Source: an uncultured Clostridia bacterium
Lineage (GTDB): Bacteria > Bacillota > Clostridia > TANB77 > CAG-508
Direction of reading: 5' to 3'
DNA: 64,000 nucleotides
Assembly: GCA_934162205.1 (NCBI GenBank)
Contig: CAKPIA010000002.1
Location: forward strand, 1 to 64,000
Under the pieces are notes generated by a model. The model did not search any database and was not told the DNA's origin. It saw only the letters and a list, made by a program, of their open reading frames with translations. The number at the start of each line of letters is the position of its first letter. Position 1 is the stretch's first letter. Shown here in pieces: positions 26,495 through 35,140 of this stretch. Position numbers and translations under genes: made by a program.

Positions 26495-27016
26495 ATGGAA
26501 TCATGGCAAGGAAAACATTTTAGTATAACAGACCCCAAAGATGTAAATACTGTTATTTACAAAGTGAATAAGACAGAAAAGGAATTTTTAAAAGATTCAC
26601 CTAAGTATACTGTTGAAAGATTAGATTATACAGAGGAACTTAGAGGAGAATTAAAAAAGAAAACTTTTTTTGTTTATGATCCTTCAGAGGATAATGATGA
26701 TAAATTATTAATTTTATCTTTCGGGAAAGAAAGAGTCGTAATAAATATGGCTTTATTAGGTGAGAATAAAATTCAAATTAGTAAAAAACCTATGCCATTT
26801 AAATTTAATAATTTATATTCAGAAGATGGTATGGAATATAGAGATGTTAAGTATACACCGAACTTAAAAAGACCAATATGTATAATAGATCCAGAAACTA
26901 CAGAAGAGGTAAAGCCAATACTTTATTTTGATGAGAGTACAAATGAAATAAAAGGAAAATGCAAATTAAAACCAAATAAATCATATTTTGCATTTGAGAT
27001 TAGAGATAAAGACTAA
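26495..27016 (+). CDS. Uncharacterised soluble protein, first gene of coupling-protein operon
   Basis: The 173-residue protein has no signal or membrane segment and is rich in charged residues. Short predicted strands alternate with acidic loops (FVYDPSEDNDDKLLIL, ICIIDPETTEEVKPILYF). I recognise no domain. It follows a perfect promoter and is 18 bases upstream of another unknown gene and then a VirD4/TraG-type ATPase. A role with that ATPase, perhaps as cargo or adaptor, is suggested only by the operon. Confidence 0.6.
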   Translation: MESWQGKHFSITDPKDVNTVIYKVNKTEKEFLKDSPKYTVERLDYTEELRGELKKKTFFVYDPSEDNDDKLLILSFGKERVVINMALLGENKIQISKKPMPFKFNNLYSEDGMEYRDVKYTPNLKRPICIIDPETTEEVKPILYFDESTNEIKGKCKLKPNKSYFAFEIRDKD

Positions 27017-27034
27017 GAAAGGGAAATAGAATAT

Positions 27035-27328
27035 ATGAATACTGAACAAAATAATTTTAGTTTAAGTTGTAACTCAATAGCTATAAGTTATTGTAAAGAA
27101 AAAGGAGAAAAAGTAAAAGTAAATAATTATACTGCTTCAGAATATACTAATGAAAGTTTTTTAGATAGTATAGAAGCAAATGTGGGAAATGTAGAAATAA
27201 ATCCAGAAAAAGGTACAATAACATATATTTCAAATGGTGAAAAAGTAACTATTAGCCCAAATAGTGAAGCATTTAGAAATGCTGTTAAAGCAAGAGCAAA
27301 AATAGAAGATAGATATAGTGGAAGATAA
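27035..27328 (+). CDS. Uncharacterised small protein, second gene of coupling-protein operon
   Basis: The 97-residue protein is acidic to neutral with two cysteines near the start (SLSCNSIAISYC) and no membrane segment or signal peptide. It contains a repeated strand-turn pattern (NVEINPEKGTITYISNGEKVTISPNS). GAAAGGG precedes the ATG. I do not recognise it. It lies 30 bases before the VirD4-like gene. Confidence 0.55.
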   Translation: MNTEQNNFSLSCNSIAISYCKEKGEKVKVNNYTASEYTNESFLDSIEANVGNVEINPEKGTITYISNGEKVTISPNSEAFRNAVKARAKIEDRYSGR

Positions 27329-27358
27329 TATTATAATACCAAAGAGAAGGTGAAGTTT

Positions 27359-27841
27359 ATGAATTACAAAATTGAAGGAGCTATAAGAAGAAATAGAAAA
27401 AATTTTATAATATACATAATTTTTTGGATAATGATAGTTGTATTTTTGATACCGCCTTTTGTATATAGCAGTTATATTGCTAAAACTCAAGGCTCTTTTG
27501 ATTTAAGCTCTTTTTTAGAAGTATTTCCAAAAACAATGTCAACACCATTTTCAACTTTGGGGAATATGATTTCTGTAGGAGCTATGGGAAATTACTTTAA
27601 TTCTTTAGTTTGGTTTACTATAATTTATACTATATTTTTTATAGTTGGATTTGTAAAATCAGCACCAAAAAATGAATATACAGATATTGAACATGGTTCA
27701 AGTGATTGGAGCCAAAGAGGAGAACAATATAGAATCTTAAGTAATAAAAAAGGAATTATATTAGCAGAGAATAATTATTTACCAGTTGACAAAAGAGGAA
27801 ATGTAAATGTTTTAGTTGTTGGACGGATCAGGTTCTGGTAA
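27359..27841 (+). CDS. VirD4/TraG-type coupling protein, N-terminal part (frameshifted)
   Basis: This frame encodes two N-terminal membrane helices (about residues 17-37 and 80-100) followed by a cytosolic stretch ending NVLVVG just before the Walker A loop. It then runs out of frame into a stop at 27839. The companion frame continues the ATPase. Removing one base near C27824 would join them and give VVGGSGSGKS, the expected Walker A. The start at 27359 follows AGAAGG; an in-frame GTG at 27350 is less likely. The topology matches type IV coupling proteins anchored in the inner membrane. Confidence 0.75.
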   Translation: MNYKIEGAIRRNRKNFIIYIIFWIMIVVFLIPPFVYSSYIAKTQGSFDLSSFLEVFPKTMSTPFSTLGNMISVGAMGNYFNSLVWFTIIYTIFFIVGFVKSAPKNEYTDIEHGSSDWSQRGEQYRILSNKKGIILAENNYLPVDKRGNVNVLVVGRIRFW

Positions 27842-29384
27842 ATCAGCATCATATTCAATTCCAAATGCTTATCAAATGCTAGGATCATATGTATTTACAG
27901 ATCCAAAAGGTGAGTTATATGATAGAACAGCAGGATTTTTAAAACAAAATGGATATGAAATAAAAGTTTTAAATCTTGTAAAACCACAAAATAGTGATGG
28001 ATATAACCCATTGATGCATATATCATCTGAAATTGATGTAGATGTTATTGCAAATACAATTATAAAAGGACAAAAAGTTGAGGGTGGAAAATCAGATCCA
28101 TATTGGGATGATATGGCTGAAATGTTATTAAAATCCTTGATATATTATTTAATAGCTACAAGACCAGAAGAAGAACAAAACTTAGCAAGTTGTGCTGAAT
28201 TAGTTAGAGCAGCAAATAAAAACGGAGGAAGCAATTTACTTACAGATATGATTAGTCAGCTTCCATATGATCATCCTGCTAGAATGTATTATAAATCTAT
28301 AGAAATTGCACCAGAGAAAACATATAGTTCTATATTGAGTACTTTGCAATCAAGATTAGGAAAATTTGATTCAAAGGAAATAGCAGAACTTACATCAACA
28401 GATACAATTAAATTTGAAGATATTGGTAATAAAAAAACGGCGGTGTATGTTATATCATCTGATACACATGCTGCATACGATTTTTTACTTACGATTTTCT
28501 TCTCACAAATGATACAACAATTATACAATTATGCGGATGATAATGGCGGAGCATTAAAGATGCCTACATATTTTATATTAGATGAGTTTGCAAATATAGG
28601 TCAAATACCAGATTTTGATAAAAAAATATCAACATCAAGAAGTAGAAAAATATCTTTTAGTGTTATATTACAAAATTTGGACCAATTAGAGGCTGTTTAT
28701 GAAAAATCATATGAAACAATAATTGGTAACTGTGATACACATGTATTTTTAGGAAGTAACTCATATAAAACAGTTGAATACTTTTCTAAGGCGTTAGGTG
28801 AAAAAACTATTGAAAGAGATAGTGTATCTATAAATAGAGATAGACAGAATTGGAGAACAGGAAAAAGTGTATCTGATCAAGTTATGGCAAGGGCACTAAT
28901 GACACCAGATGAATTAAGAAGAATGGACAATGATGAGTGTATTATATTTGAAAAAGGTTTAAAACCAATTAAAGCTAATAAATTTTATTATTTTAAACAT
29001 CCTATGGCAAAGAAATTGGCAATGTTTGAAATTAATCATAATGATATCGAAGAAATGGAAAGAGGAGTATGGAGAAAATTTAATCCGTATAATCCATATG
29101 TTGAAGATAAATCAAATGAAAAAGTAGAAAACCTTAAAGTAGAATCATTAGATGATTTGTTTGATGACGAAATTGATAATACTTCTACTAAAAATAAAAT
29201 AGATACAGTAAATCCAGTGGAAGAAAATAAAAAACCAGTTAAACCATTAAATTTAAAGGAATTTGATAATTCTCCTATATTACCGCAATCAAATGAAAAA
29301 GATGATGATGAGTATGATTTGCAAAAAGAATTAGAAGCAAAATTTGATGAATTATTTGGACCTTTAGATGATAATAATGAATAG
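27816..29384 (+). CDS. VirD4/TraG-type coupling protein, ATPase part (frameshifted)
   Basis: This frame carries almost the whole motor domain: Walker A GSGSGKS at its start, FTDPKGELYD, then Walker B ILDEFANIG and the SVILQNLDQLEAVY motif. GNCDTHVFLGSN and a Pro/Asp-rich acidic C-terminal tail follow. Such hexameric ATPases pump DNA or protein into type IV channels. The nominal TTG start is an artefact of the frameshift; no ribosome site precedes it. No relaxase or other mating-channel genes are nearby. Length and motif set are otherwise complete. Confidence 0.85.
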   Translation: MLDGSGSGKSASYSIPNAYQMLGSYVFTDPKGELYDRTAGFLKQNGYEIKVLNLVKPQNSDGYNPLMHISSEIDVDVIANTIIKGQKVEGGKSDPYWDDMAEMLLKSLIYYLIATRPEEEQNLASCAELVRAANKNGGSNLLTDMISQLPYDHPARMYYKSIEIAPEKTYSSILSTLQSRLGKFDSKEIAELTSTDTIKFEDIGNKKTAVYVISSDTHAAYDFLLTIFFSQMIQQLYNYADDNGGALKMPTYFILDEFANIGQIPDFDKKISTSRSRKISFSVILQNLDQLEAVYEKSYETIIGNCDTHVFLGSNSYKTVEYFSKALGEKTIERDSVSINRDRQNWRTGKSVSDQVMARALMTPDELRRMDNDECIIFEKGLKPIKANKFYYFKHPMAKKLAMFEINHNDIEEMERGVWRKFNPYNPYVEDKSNEKVENLKVESLDDLFDDEIDNTSTKNKIDTVNPVEENKKPVKPLNLKEFDNSPILPQSNEKDDDEYDLQKELEAKFDELFGPLDDNNE

Positions 29385-29388
29385 ATAA

Positions 29389-29426
29389 AAAGACTTAAAT
29401 TATTAATTTAATAATTTAAGTCTTTT
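29389..29426 (+). terminator. Terminator of the coupling-protein operon
   Basis: A near-perfect stem AAAAGACTTAAATTATT / AATAATTTAAGTCTTTT with a short loop and T-run, a few bases after the stop codon. Confidence 0.9.
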
Positions 29427-29562
29427 ATTTTAGAAAAATATTTATAAAAAATAAATATTAGTAAAAAAATAAGCAAAAATATTTTCGCCAATTGACTTGA
29501 AAAAAAAAGTATTGTAGTATAAAATGTTTTAGAATAAATTAAATTATTTATAAGGAGAAAAT

Positions 29563-30648
29563 ATGAAATTTGTACATATAGCAGATATGCATTTTGATTG
29601 TCCATTTTCAACATTGTTTGACAAAGGAAATTATGGAGAAATAAGAAGAATAGAGCAAAGAAATGCATTTAAAAAAATGATAGATTATATAAAAGAAAAT
29701 AATATACCTTTTTTATTTATATCAGGTGATTTATATGAAAATGAGTATGTTAAAGAAACAACAATAGAATATATAAATGAATGTTTTAAGGAAATTCCAA
29801 ATACAAAAATATTTATAGCACCAGGAAATCATGATCCAATAATAAAAAATTCATATTACAAAAAATTTAAATGGAATAAAAATGTAAAAATATTTGATTC
29901 TAAAATAGAAAAAGTTGAATTAGATAATGTAAATATATATGGTTTTGGATTTAATGACTTTTATTGCAGTGATTGTGGATTAAAAGAAGTAGTAATAGAA
30001 GAAAAAGAAAAGCTAAATATATTAGTAATACATGGTACATTAAATGGAGCGTCAACAGAAGAAAAGGAATATAATTCAATATCAGAAAAGGAATTAATAG
30101 AAAAAGGTTTTGATTATGTAGCATTGGGACATATTCATAAAAGTAACTTTATTGATGGAAAAAATAATAAAATTATATATCCTGGAGCAACTATCTCACA
30201 TGGTTTTGATGAATTAGGAAAACATGGAATGATTGTAGGAGATATTAATAAAGATAAATTAAATTTAGAATTTATACCTTTAGATAATAGAGAATTTAAA
30301 GAAATAGAATTAGATTGTACAGAAATAAATGCAATAGAAGAATTAATAGAAAAAATTAATTTATTAGAATTAGAGGATAATTGTTTATACAAATTAATAT
30401 TAATTGGAAATAGAAATTTTGAGATTAATATATACGATATATATAAATATGAAATAAATAAAAAAATAATTAAAATTAAAGATAATACAAAAATAAAAAT
30501 TGATATAGAAGAATTATCTAATGAAAATACATTAATTGGACTATTTGCAAGACAATTAAATGAAAAAATAAGACAAACTAATGATATTGAAGAAGTTAAA
30601 ATATTAGAAAAAGCAATAGAAATAGGAATAGAAGCCTTAAAAGATTAG
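29563..30648 (+). CDS. yhaO: YhaO/SbcD-type metallophosphoesterase nuclease
   Basis: The 361-residue protein starts with the calcineurin-like phosphoesterase motifs: HIADMHFDCPF (D and H ligands), ISGDLYE, PGNHDP and VIHGTLNG, plus GHIHKS. This is the SbcD/Mre11-like DNA repair nuclease set. Its partner, an SbcC-like ATPase, starts within a few bases of its stop. The pair corresponds to Bacillus yhaO-yhaN, proposed to process DNA ends. Ribosome site AAGGAG. Confidence 0.85.
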   Translation: MKFVHIADMHFDCPFSTLFDKGNYGEIRRIEQRNAFKKMIDYIKENNIPFLFISGDLYENEYVKETTIEYINECFKEIPNTKIFIAPGNHDPIIKNSYYKKFKWNKNVKIFDSKIEKVELDNVNIYGFGFNDFYCSDCGLKEVVIEEKEKLNILVIHGTLNGASTEEKEYNSISEKELIEKGFDYVALGHIHKSNFIDGKNNKIIYPGATISHGFDELGKHGMIVGDINKDKLNLEFIPLDNREFKEIELDCTEINAIEELIEKINLLELEDNCLYKLILIGNRNFEINIYDIYKYEINKKIIKIKDNTKIKIDIEELSNENTLIGLFARQLNEKIRQTNDIEEVKILEKAIEIGIEALKD

Positions 30649-30659
30649 GAGTGATTTAT

Positions 30660-32579
30660 TTGATAATAAATAAATTAAAAATTAATGAATACGGGAAATT
30701 GCATAATAAAGAAATAGAATTAAGTAATAATATAAATATTATATATGGAAATAATGAAAGTGGAAAATCTACTTTATTTAATTTTATTATTAATTCTTTA
30801 TATGGAATTTCTAAAAATAAAAAAGGTAGGGATATATCTGATTTTGATAAATATTTTCCATGGGGTAAAGAGAAATTTTCAGGTAAAATAGAATATGAAT
30901 TAGACAATAAAGAAAAATATGAAATTTATAGAGATTTTAAAAAGAAAAACCCAATTATATATAATAAAAATCATGAAGATATTTCAAAAGAATTTAATAT
31001 AGATAAAAATAAAGGAAATCAATTTTTTGAAGAACAGACAAAAATAAATGAAAATATTTTTTTATCTACATTTGCTATAATGCAAAAAGAAGTTAAAATA
31101 GAAAAAGATGTTCAAAATTTATTAATTCAAAAAATTTCTAATATAATAAGTACAGGTAAACATAATACATCATATAAGAAGGCAATTGAAAGAATAAATA
31201 AAAGACAAACAGATGAAATAGGGACGTCAAGAACTAGGGGAAAGCCAATTAATGTAATTGATGAAAAATTAAATAAGATTGAGCAAGAAAAAAGTGAATT
31301 AGAAAAACAAGTATACATAAAACAAGAAAAAGAAGAAAATAAAAAAATGTTAGAAAAAGAAAGTATACATAAAACAATAAAAAGAAATATTTTAAAAGAT
31401 ATTATAAATATAAAAAATAATCAAAAAATAGAACAAGAAAAAATAAAAATTAAAAATAATATAATAAATGATAACGAAAATAAAATAAATTATTTAGAAG
31501 AAGAAAAAAATGAATTGGAAAAAGAAAAAAATAATTTATTAAATTCAAAAATAAAAAATAAAAATAAATTGTTAAATAAAAAAATATTAATTTATTTAAT
31601 TTTATTTATTTTAATAAATATATTACAATTTATTTTTGTAAAAAATAAATTAATTAATTATATTTTTTCTCTTACAACTGCAATGGTTTTTATTTTTTAT
31701 TTATTATTTAATAGAATAAAAAATAAAAATAATAAAAAAATAATTTTAAATAAAAAACAGGATATAGAAAATAAAATAAATAATTTAGAAAATGAAATTA
31801 AGGTTTTAAAAAATAATAAAGATAATATAGAAAAAGAAATAGAAAAAAATAAATTAGAAAATAATTTAAAAAATAAGTTAGAAATAGAAAAAATAAAAAA
31901 TAAATATAAAAATATTTTTAGTGAAAAAGAAATTATAGAAATTATAAATTATGAAAATCCAGAAAATGAAATAGATGAAATTGAAAAAAATATAAATAAT
32001 GATCAAATTAAAATTGAAACAATAAATATTGAATTAAAAAATATAGAAGATAAATTTGAGAGATATTCAGCAATAGAAGAAGAAAAAGAAAATCTTTTAG
32101 AAGAAAAAGAAAATATAGAAGCTTTAGAAAGAGGTATGCAAATAGCAAAAGATATTTTAACAAGTGCATATGAAGAAATGAAAAATAACATTAATCCACA
32201 ATTTGTTAAACAATTGTCTATAAATATTTCCAAAATAACAAATGACAAATATAAAAATATTATATTTAATGATAAAGATGGATTAATAATTGAATTAGAA
32301 AATGGGCAATATATATCTGCTGACAGATTAAGCATTGGTACAATAGAACAAATATATTTAGCATTAAGATTTGCTATATTAATGGAAATAACAGATGAAA
32401 AAATTCCTGTATTTTTAGATGAGGCATTTGCTTTTTATGATACAGATAGATTAAAGGATACTTTAAAATATTTTAATAGTGAATTTAAAGACAGACAAAT
32501 AATTATATTTACTTGTACTAGAAGAGAAAAAGAAATATTAGAAAACTTAGGAATTGATTATAATTATGTAGAGTTATAA
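30660..32579 (+). CDS. yhaN: YhaN/SbcC-like AAA ATPase with coiled coil and internal membrane hairpin
   Basis: The protein has about 639 residues. The N-terminal half carries Walker A (YGNNESGKST, near residue 33). Long Lys/Glu-rich coiled coils follow on both sides of a hydrophobic hairpin of about 45 residues (LIYLILFILINILQFIF and a second helix), as in Bacillus YhaN. The C-terminal ABC signature LSIGTIEQIYLALR and Walker B PVFLDEAFAF follow. The TTG start at 30660 is chosen because AGGAG is 8 bases upstream and the protein then begins like its family. It likely forms a membrane-associated SbcCD-like complex with YhaO. Confidence 0.82.
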   Translation: MIINKLKINEYGKLHNKEIELSNNINIIYGNNESGKSTLFNFIINSLYGISKNKKGRDISDFDKYFPWGKEKFSGKIEYELDNKEKYEIYRDFKKKNPIIYNKNHEDISKEFNIDKNKGNQFFEEQTKINENIFLSTFAIMQKEVKIEKDVQNLLIQKISNIISTGKHNTSYKKAIERINKRQTDEIGTSRTRGKPINVIDEKLNKIEQEKSELEKQVYIKQEKEENKKMLEKESIHKTIKRNILKDIINIKNNQKIEQEKIKIKNNIINDNENKINYLEEEKNELEKEKNNLLNSKIKNKNKLLNKKILIYLILFILINILQFIFVKNKLINYIFSLTTAMVFIFYLLFNRIKNKNNKKIILNKKQDIENKINNLENEIKVLKNNKDNIEKEIEKNKLENNLKNKLEIEKIKNKYKNIFSEKEIIEIINYENPENEIDEIEKNINNDQIKIETINIELKNIEDKFERYSAIEEEKENLLEEKENIEALERGMQIAKDILTSAYEEMKNNINPQFVKQLSINISKITNDKYKNIIFNDKDGLIIELENGQYISADRLSIGTIEQIYLALRFAILMEITDEKIPVFLDEAFAFYDTDRLKDTLKYFNSEFKDRQIIIFTCTRREKEILENLGIDYNYVEL

Positions 32580-32643
32580 AGTTACATAAAACGGTTTTGA
32601 AGTTTAAGATTTAATAATATTATTATTCGATTGTTATTATTAC

Positions 32644-32672
32644 TTGTAAAATTGATAAATATATTATATAAT
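32644..32672 (+). promoter_or_regulatory. Promoter of prfA
   Basis: TTGTAA (32644-32649), 17 bases, TATAAT (32667-32672), about 30 bases upstream of the prfA start. Confidence 0.55.
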
Positions 32673-32702
32673 AATAAAAGCTTATAAAAAAGGAGAATAT
32701 AT

Positions 32703-33764
32703 ATGTTTGATAAATTAGAGACTGTAGAGAAAAGATATGAAGAATTAACAAAATTAATTAGTGACCCAGAAATGATTGCTAATCAATCAGAATGGCAAAA
32801 ACTAATGAAAGAACATGCTAGTATAGAAGATATAGTATTAAAATTTAGAGAATATAAAAATGTTAAAAAATCAATGGAAGATGCAGAAGAATTAATGCAA
32901 GATCCAGAAATGAAAGAGCTTGCAGAAGCAGAATATTATGAATCAAAAGAAAAATTACCAAAAATAGAAGAAGAATTAAAATTTTTATTAATACCAAAAG
33001 ATCCAGATGATGATAAAAATATAATATGTGAAATACGTGCAGGTGCTGGAGGAGAAGAAGCAGCATTATTTGCTGGAACATTATTTAGAATGTATACAAT
33101 GTATGCTGAAAAGAAACATTGGAAATTAGAAGTATTAAATGAAAATGAAACAGGATTAGGTGGATATAAAGAAATATCATTTATGATAACTGGAAAAGGT
33201 GTATATAGTAGATTGAAATTCGAAAGTGGTGTACACAGAGTTCAAAGGGTTCCAGATACAGAAAGTAGTGGAAGAATTCATACTTCAACAGCAACAGTTG
33301 CTGTTTTACCTGTTGTAGAAGATGTAGAAATAGAAATAAATCCAGCTGATATAAAAATGGAAGTATTTAGATCATCAGGTGCTGGAGGACAACATATAAA
33401 CAAAACATCATCAGCCGTAAGATTAATACATGAACCAACAGGAATTGTAGTTGAATGTCAAACAGAAAGATCTCAATTCCAAAATAGAGATAATGCTATG
33501 AAAATGCTTAGAACAAAATTATATGAAATAGAAAAGCAAAAACAAGATAGTGAAGTTGCAAATGCAAGAAAAAGCCAAGTAGGATCTGGAGATAGAAGTG
33601 AAAAAATACGTACTTACAACTATCCTCAGGGAAGAATTACAGATCATAGAATAGGTATGAGTATATTCCAAATGGAGAACTTTTTAAATGGTGACATTGA
33701 TGAAATGATTGATAATTTAATTGCAGCAGATAGAGCAGAAAAATTAAAAGGTGACGAGGAATAA
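32703..33764 (+). CDS. prfA: Peptide chain release factor 1
   Basis: RF1 recognises UAA and UAG. The 353-residue protein has the GGQ motif at 228-230 ([12 protein letters not shown]) that triggers peptide release and a PxT-type anticodon tripeptide, PDT, at 184-186 in RVPDTES. GAGGEEA and SGVHRVQR are conserved. GGAGAATAT precedes the ATG. prmC, which methylates the GGQ glutamine, is not adjacent; in Bacillus it follows prfA. Confidence 0.97.
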   Translation: MFDKLETVEKRYEELTKLISDPEMIANQSEWQKLMKEHASIEDIVLKFREYKNVKKSMEDAEELMQDPEMKELAEAEYYESKEKLPKIEEELKFLLIPKDPDDDKNIICEIRAGAGGEEAALFAGTLFRMYTMYAEKKHWKLEVLNENETGLGGYKEISFMITGKGVYSRLKFESGVHRVQRVPDTESSGRIHTSTATVAVLPVVEDVEIEINPADIKMEVFRSSGAGGQHINKTSSAVRLIHEPTGIVVECQTERSQFQNRDNAMKMLRTKLYEIEKQKQDSEVANARKSQVGSGDRSEKIRTYNYPQGRITDHRIGMSIFQMENFLNGDIDEMIDNLIAADRAEKLKGDEE

Positions 33765-33782
33765 AATAAGAATAAAAATAAT

Positions 33783-33829
33783 ACTCTTTAAATAAGATTG
33801 TATAAATATTATTTAAAGGGTGTTTTTTT
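33783..33829 (+). terminator. Terminator/attenuator that overlaps the ZIP gene ribosome site
   Basis: ACTCTTTAAATA (33783-33794) pairs with TATTTAAAGGGT (33810-33821), and seven T follow at once (33823-33829). The 3' arm contains AAAGGGTG, the only ribosome site of the next gene, and the T-run ends at that gene's ATG. It ends prfA transcription and could also control the ZIP gene. Confidence 0.8.
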
Positions 33830-34573
33830 ATGAATGAAATATTAAAAACTACATTAATAGGTTTATTTTTTGGTACATTTGGTACAACAATTGGAGGAAT
33901 ATTAGGTGTAGTAATAAAGAAAAATTCAAATAAATTTTTAAGTTTTATTTTATCATTTGCATCAGGATTAATGATGGCAATAATATGTTTTGATTTAATA
34001 CCAGAAGCTCTAGGAATTAGTAATATAATAAACATTGTTATTGGCATAATTGTAGGTATAGTAATGATGATATTTTGCGATATTATTGTTGATAAAAAAT
34101 TTAATACTTCGAAAAGATTTAAAGGTGAGAGTAATAATTTATTAAAAACTGGTATCGTTGTTAGTTTAGGCCTTGCAATACATAATTTTCCTGAAGGCTT
34201 AGCAATTGGTTCAGGATTAGAGGCATCTATAAAACTAGGAATAAGTTTAGCAATTGCAATATGTTTACATGATATACCAGAAGGTATATCTATGGCAATT
34301 CCTATGAAAAATGGCGGAATGAAAGCAAGCAAAGTTATTTTTTATGTAATATTATCTGGAATAACAACAGGAATAGGAGCATTTTTTGGAGCAATAATTG
34401 GGCAAATTTCAGAAGAAGTTATATCAATATGCTTAAGTTTTGCAGCAGGTGCAATGCTTTATATAGTATCTGGAGAACTAATTCCAGAATCAAATAAATT
34501 ATACAGCGGAAAGACTACGGCAATAGGGAATATGCTAGGTTTTATAATAGGAATCTTTGCAACACAAATTTAG
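33830..34573 (+). CDS. zupT: ZIP family metal transporter (ZupT-like)
   Basis: The 247-residue protein has about eight membrane helices. It carries the two ZIP metal-site motifs: HNFPEGLAIGSG in helix IV and HDIPEGISMAIP in helix V. ZIP proteins import zinc or other divalent metals. The gene begins directly at the end of a terminator-like hairpin whose 3' arm includes its ribosome site, so its expression may be attenuated. Metal specificity cannot be told from sequence. Confidence 0.88.
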   Translation: MNEILKTTLIGLFFGTFGTTIGGILGVVIKKNSNKFLSFILSFASGLMMAIICFDLIPEALGISNIINIVIGIIVGIVMMIFCDIIVDKKFNTSKRFKGESNNLLKTGIVVSLGLAIHNFPEGLAIGSGLEASIKLGISLAIAICLHDIPEGISMAIPMKNGGMKASKVIFYVILSGITTGIGAFFGAIIGQISEEVISICLSFAAGAMLYIVSGELIPESNKLYSGKTTAIGNMLGFIIGIFATQI

Positions 34574-34624
34574 TGAAAATTTTGAAATAAAAAATATATA
34601 TTAATATATAAAATTAAAAAATTA

Positions 34625-34633
34625 TGATATAAT
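34625..34633 (+). promoter_or_regulatory. Extended -10 promoter of ywlE
   Basis: TGATATAAT is a TGnTATAAT extended -10 element about 20 bases upstream of the ribosome site. The -35 region is only A/T-rich. Confidence 0.5.
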
Positions 34634-34654
34634 ATCTCCGTGAGGGGATTTTAT

Positions 34655-35140
34655 ATGAAAATAATGTTTATATGTACAGGAAATACCTGTAGAAGTGCAA
34701 TGGCAGAAGCTATTTTGAAAGATAAAATAACTAAAAATAATTATAATAATATTGAGGTATATTCATGTGGAATATATGCACAAGATGGAGAAATGGCATC
34801 TTTTAATGCAATAGAAGCCCTTAAAGAAATTGATATTGATTTGACAAAACATAAGGCAACAAATATATTAAATTCTAATATTAAAGAAATGGATTTAATA
34901 TTATGTGCAACTAATTCTCATAAAATAGGCGTTTTAGATATTTATCCAGAATTAAAAGACAAAGTTTATACTTTAAAAGAATACGTTAAATATAATGTTA
35001 GTGGACATGATAAAATAGACATAAAGGATCCGTGGGGATTTGATATAGAATCATATAGATATTGTGTTTCTGAAATTGAGGATTGCTTAAATTTATTGAT
35101 AGATAAAATAAAGGGTGATAGTAATGAGAATAGTAAATAG
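34655..35140 (+). CDS. ywlE: Low-MW phosphatase, probably protein-arginine phosphatase YwlE
   Basis: The 161-residue protein has the P-loop C-x5-R at 7-13 (CTGNTCRS) and the acid loop KDPWG. Threonine at position 11 of the loop is the residue that gives Bacillus YwlE specificity for phosphoarginine; tyrosine phosphatases usually have Ile there. In Bacillus ywlE also lies near prfA and spoIIR. YwlE reverses McsB arginine phosphorylation that marks proteins for ClpCP. mcsB is not in this window. ATG 34655 follows GAGGGG. Confidence 0.82.
   Translation: MKIMFICTGNTCRSAMAEAILKDKITKNNYNNIEVYSCGIYAQDGEMASFNAIEALKEIDIDLTKHKATNILNSNIKEMDLILCATNSHKIGVLDIYPELKDKVYTLKEYVKYNVSGHDKIDIKDPWGFDIESYRYCVSEIEDCLNLLIDKIKGDSNENSK

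Noticed and set aside
27816..27818. TTG as a genuine independent start for the ATPase half of the coupling protein
   Set aside because: No ribosome site precedes it and the protein would start in the middle of the Walker A loop.
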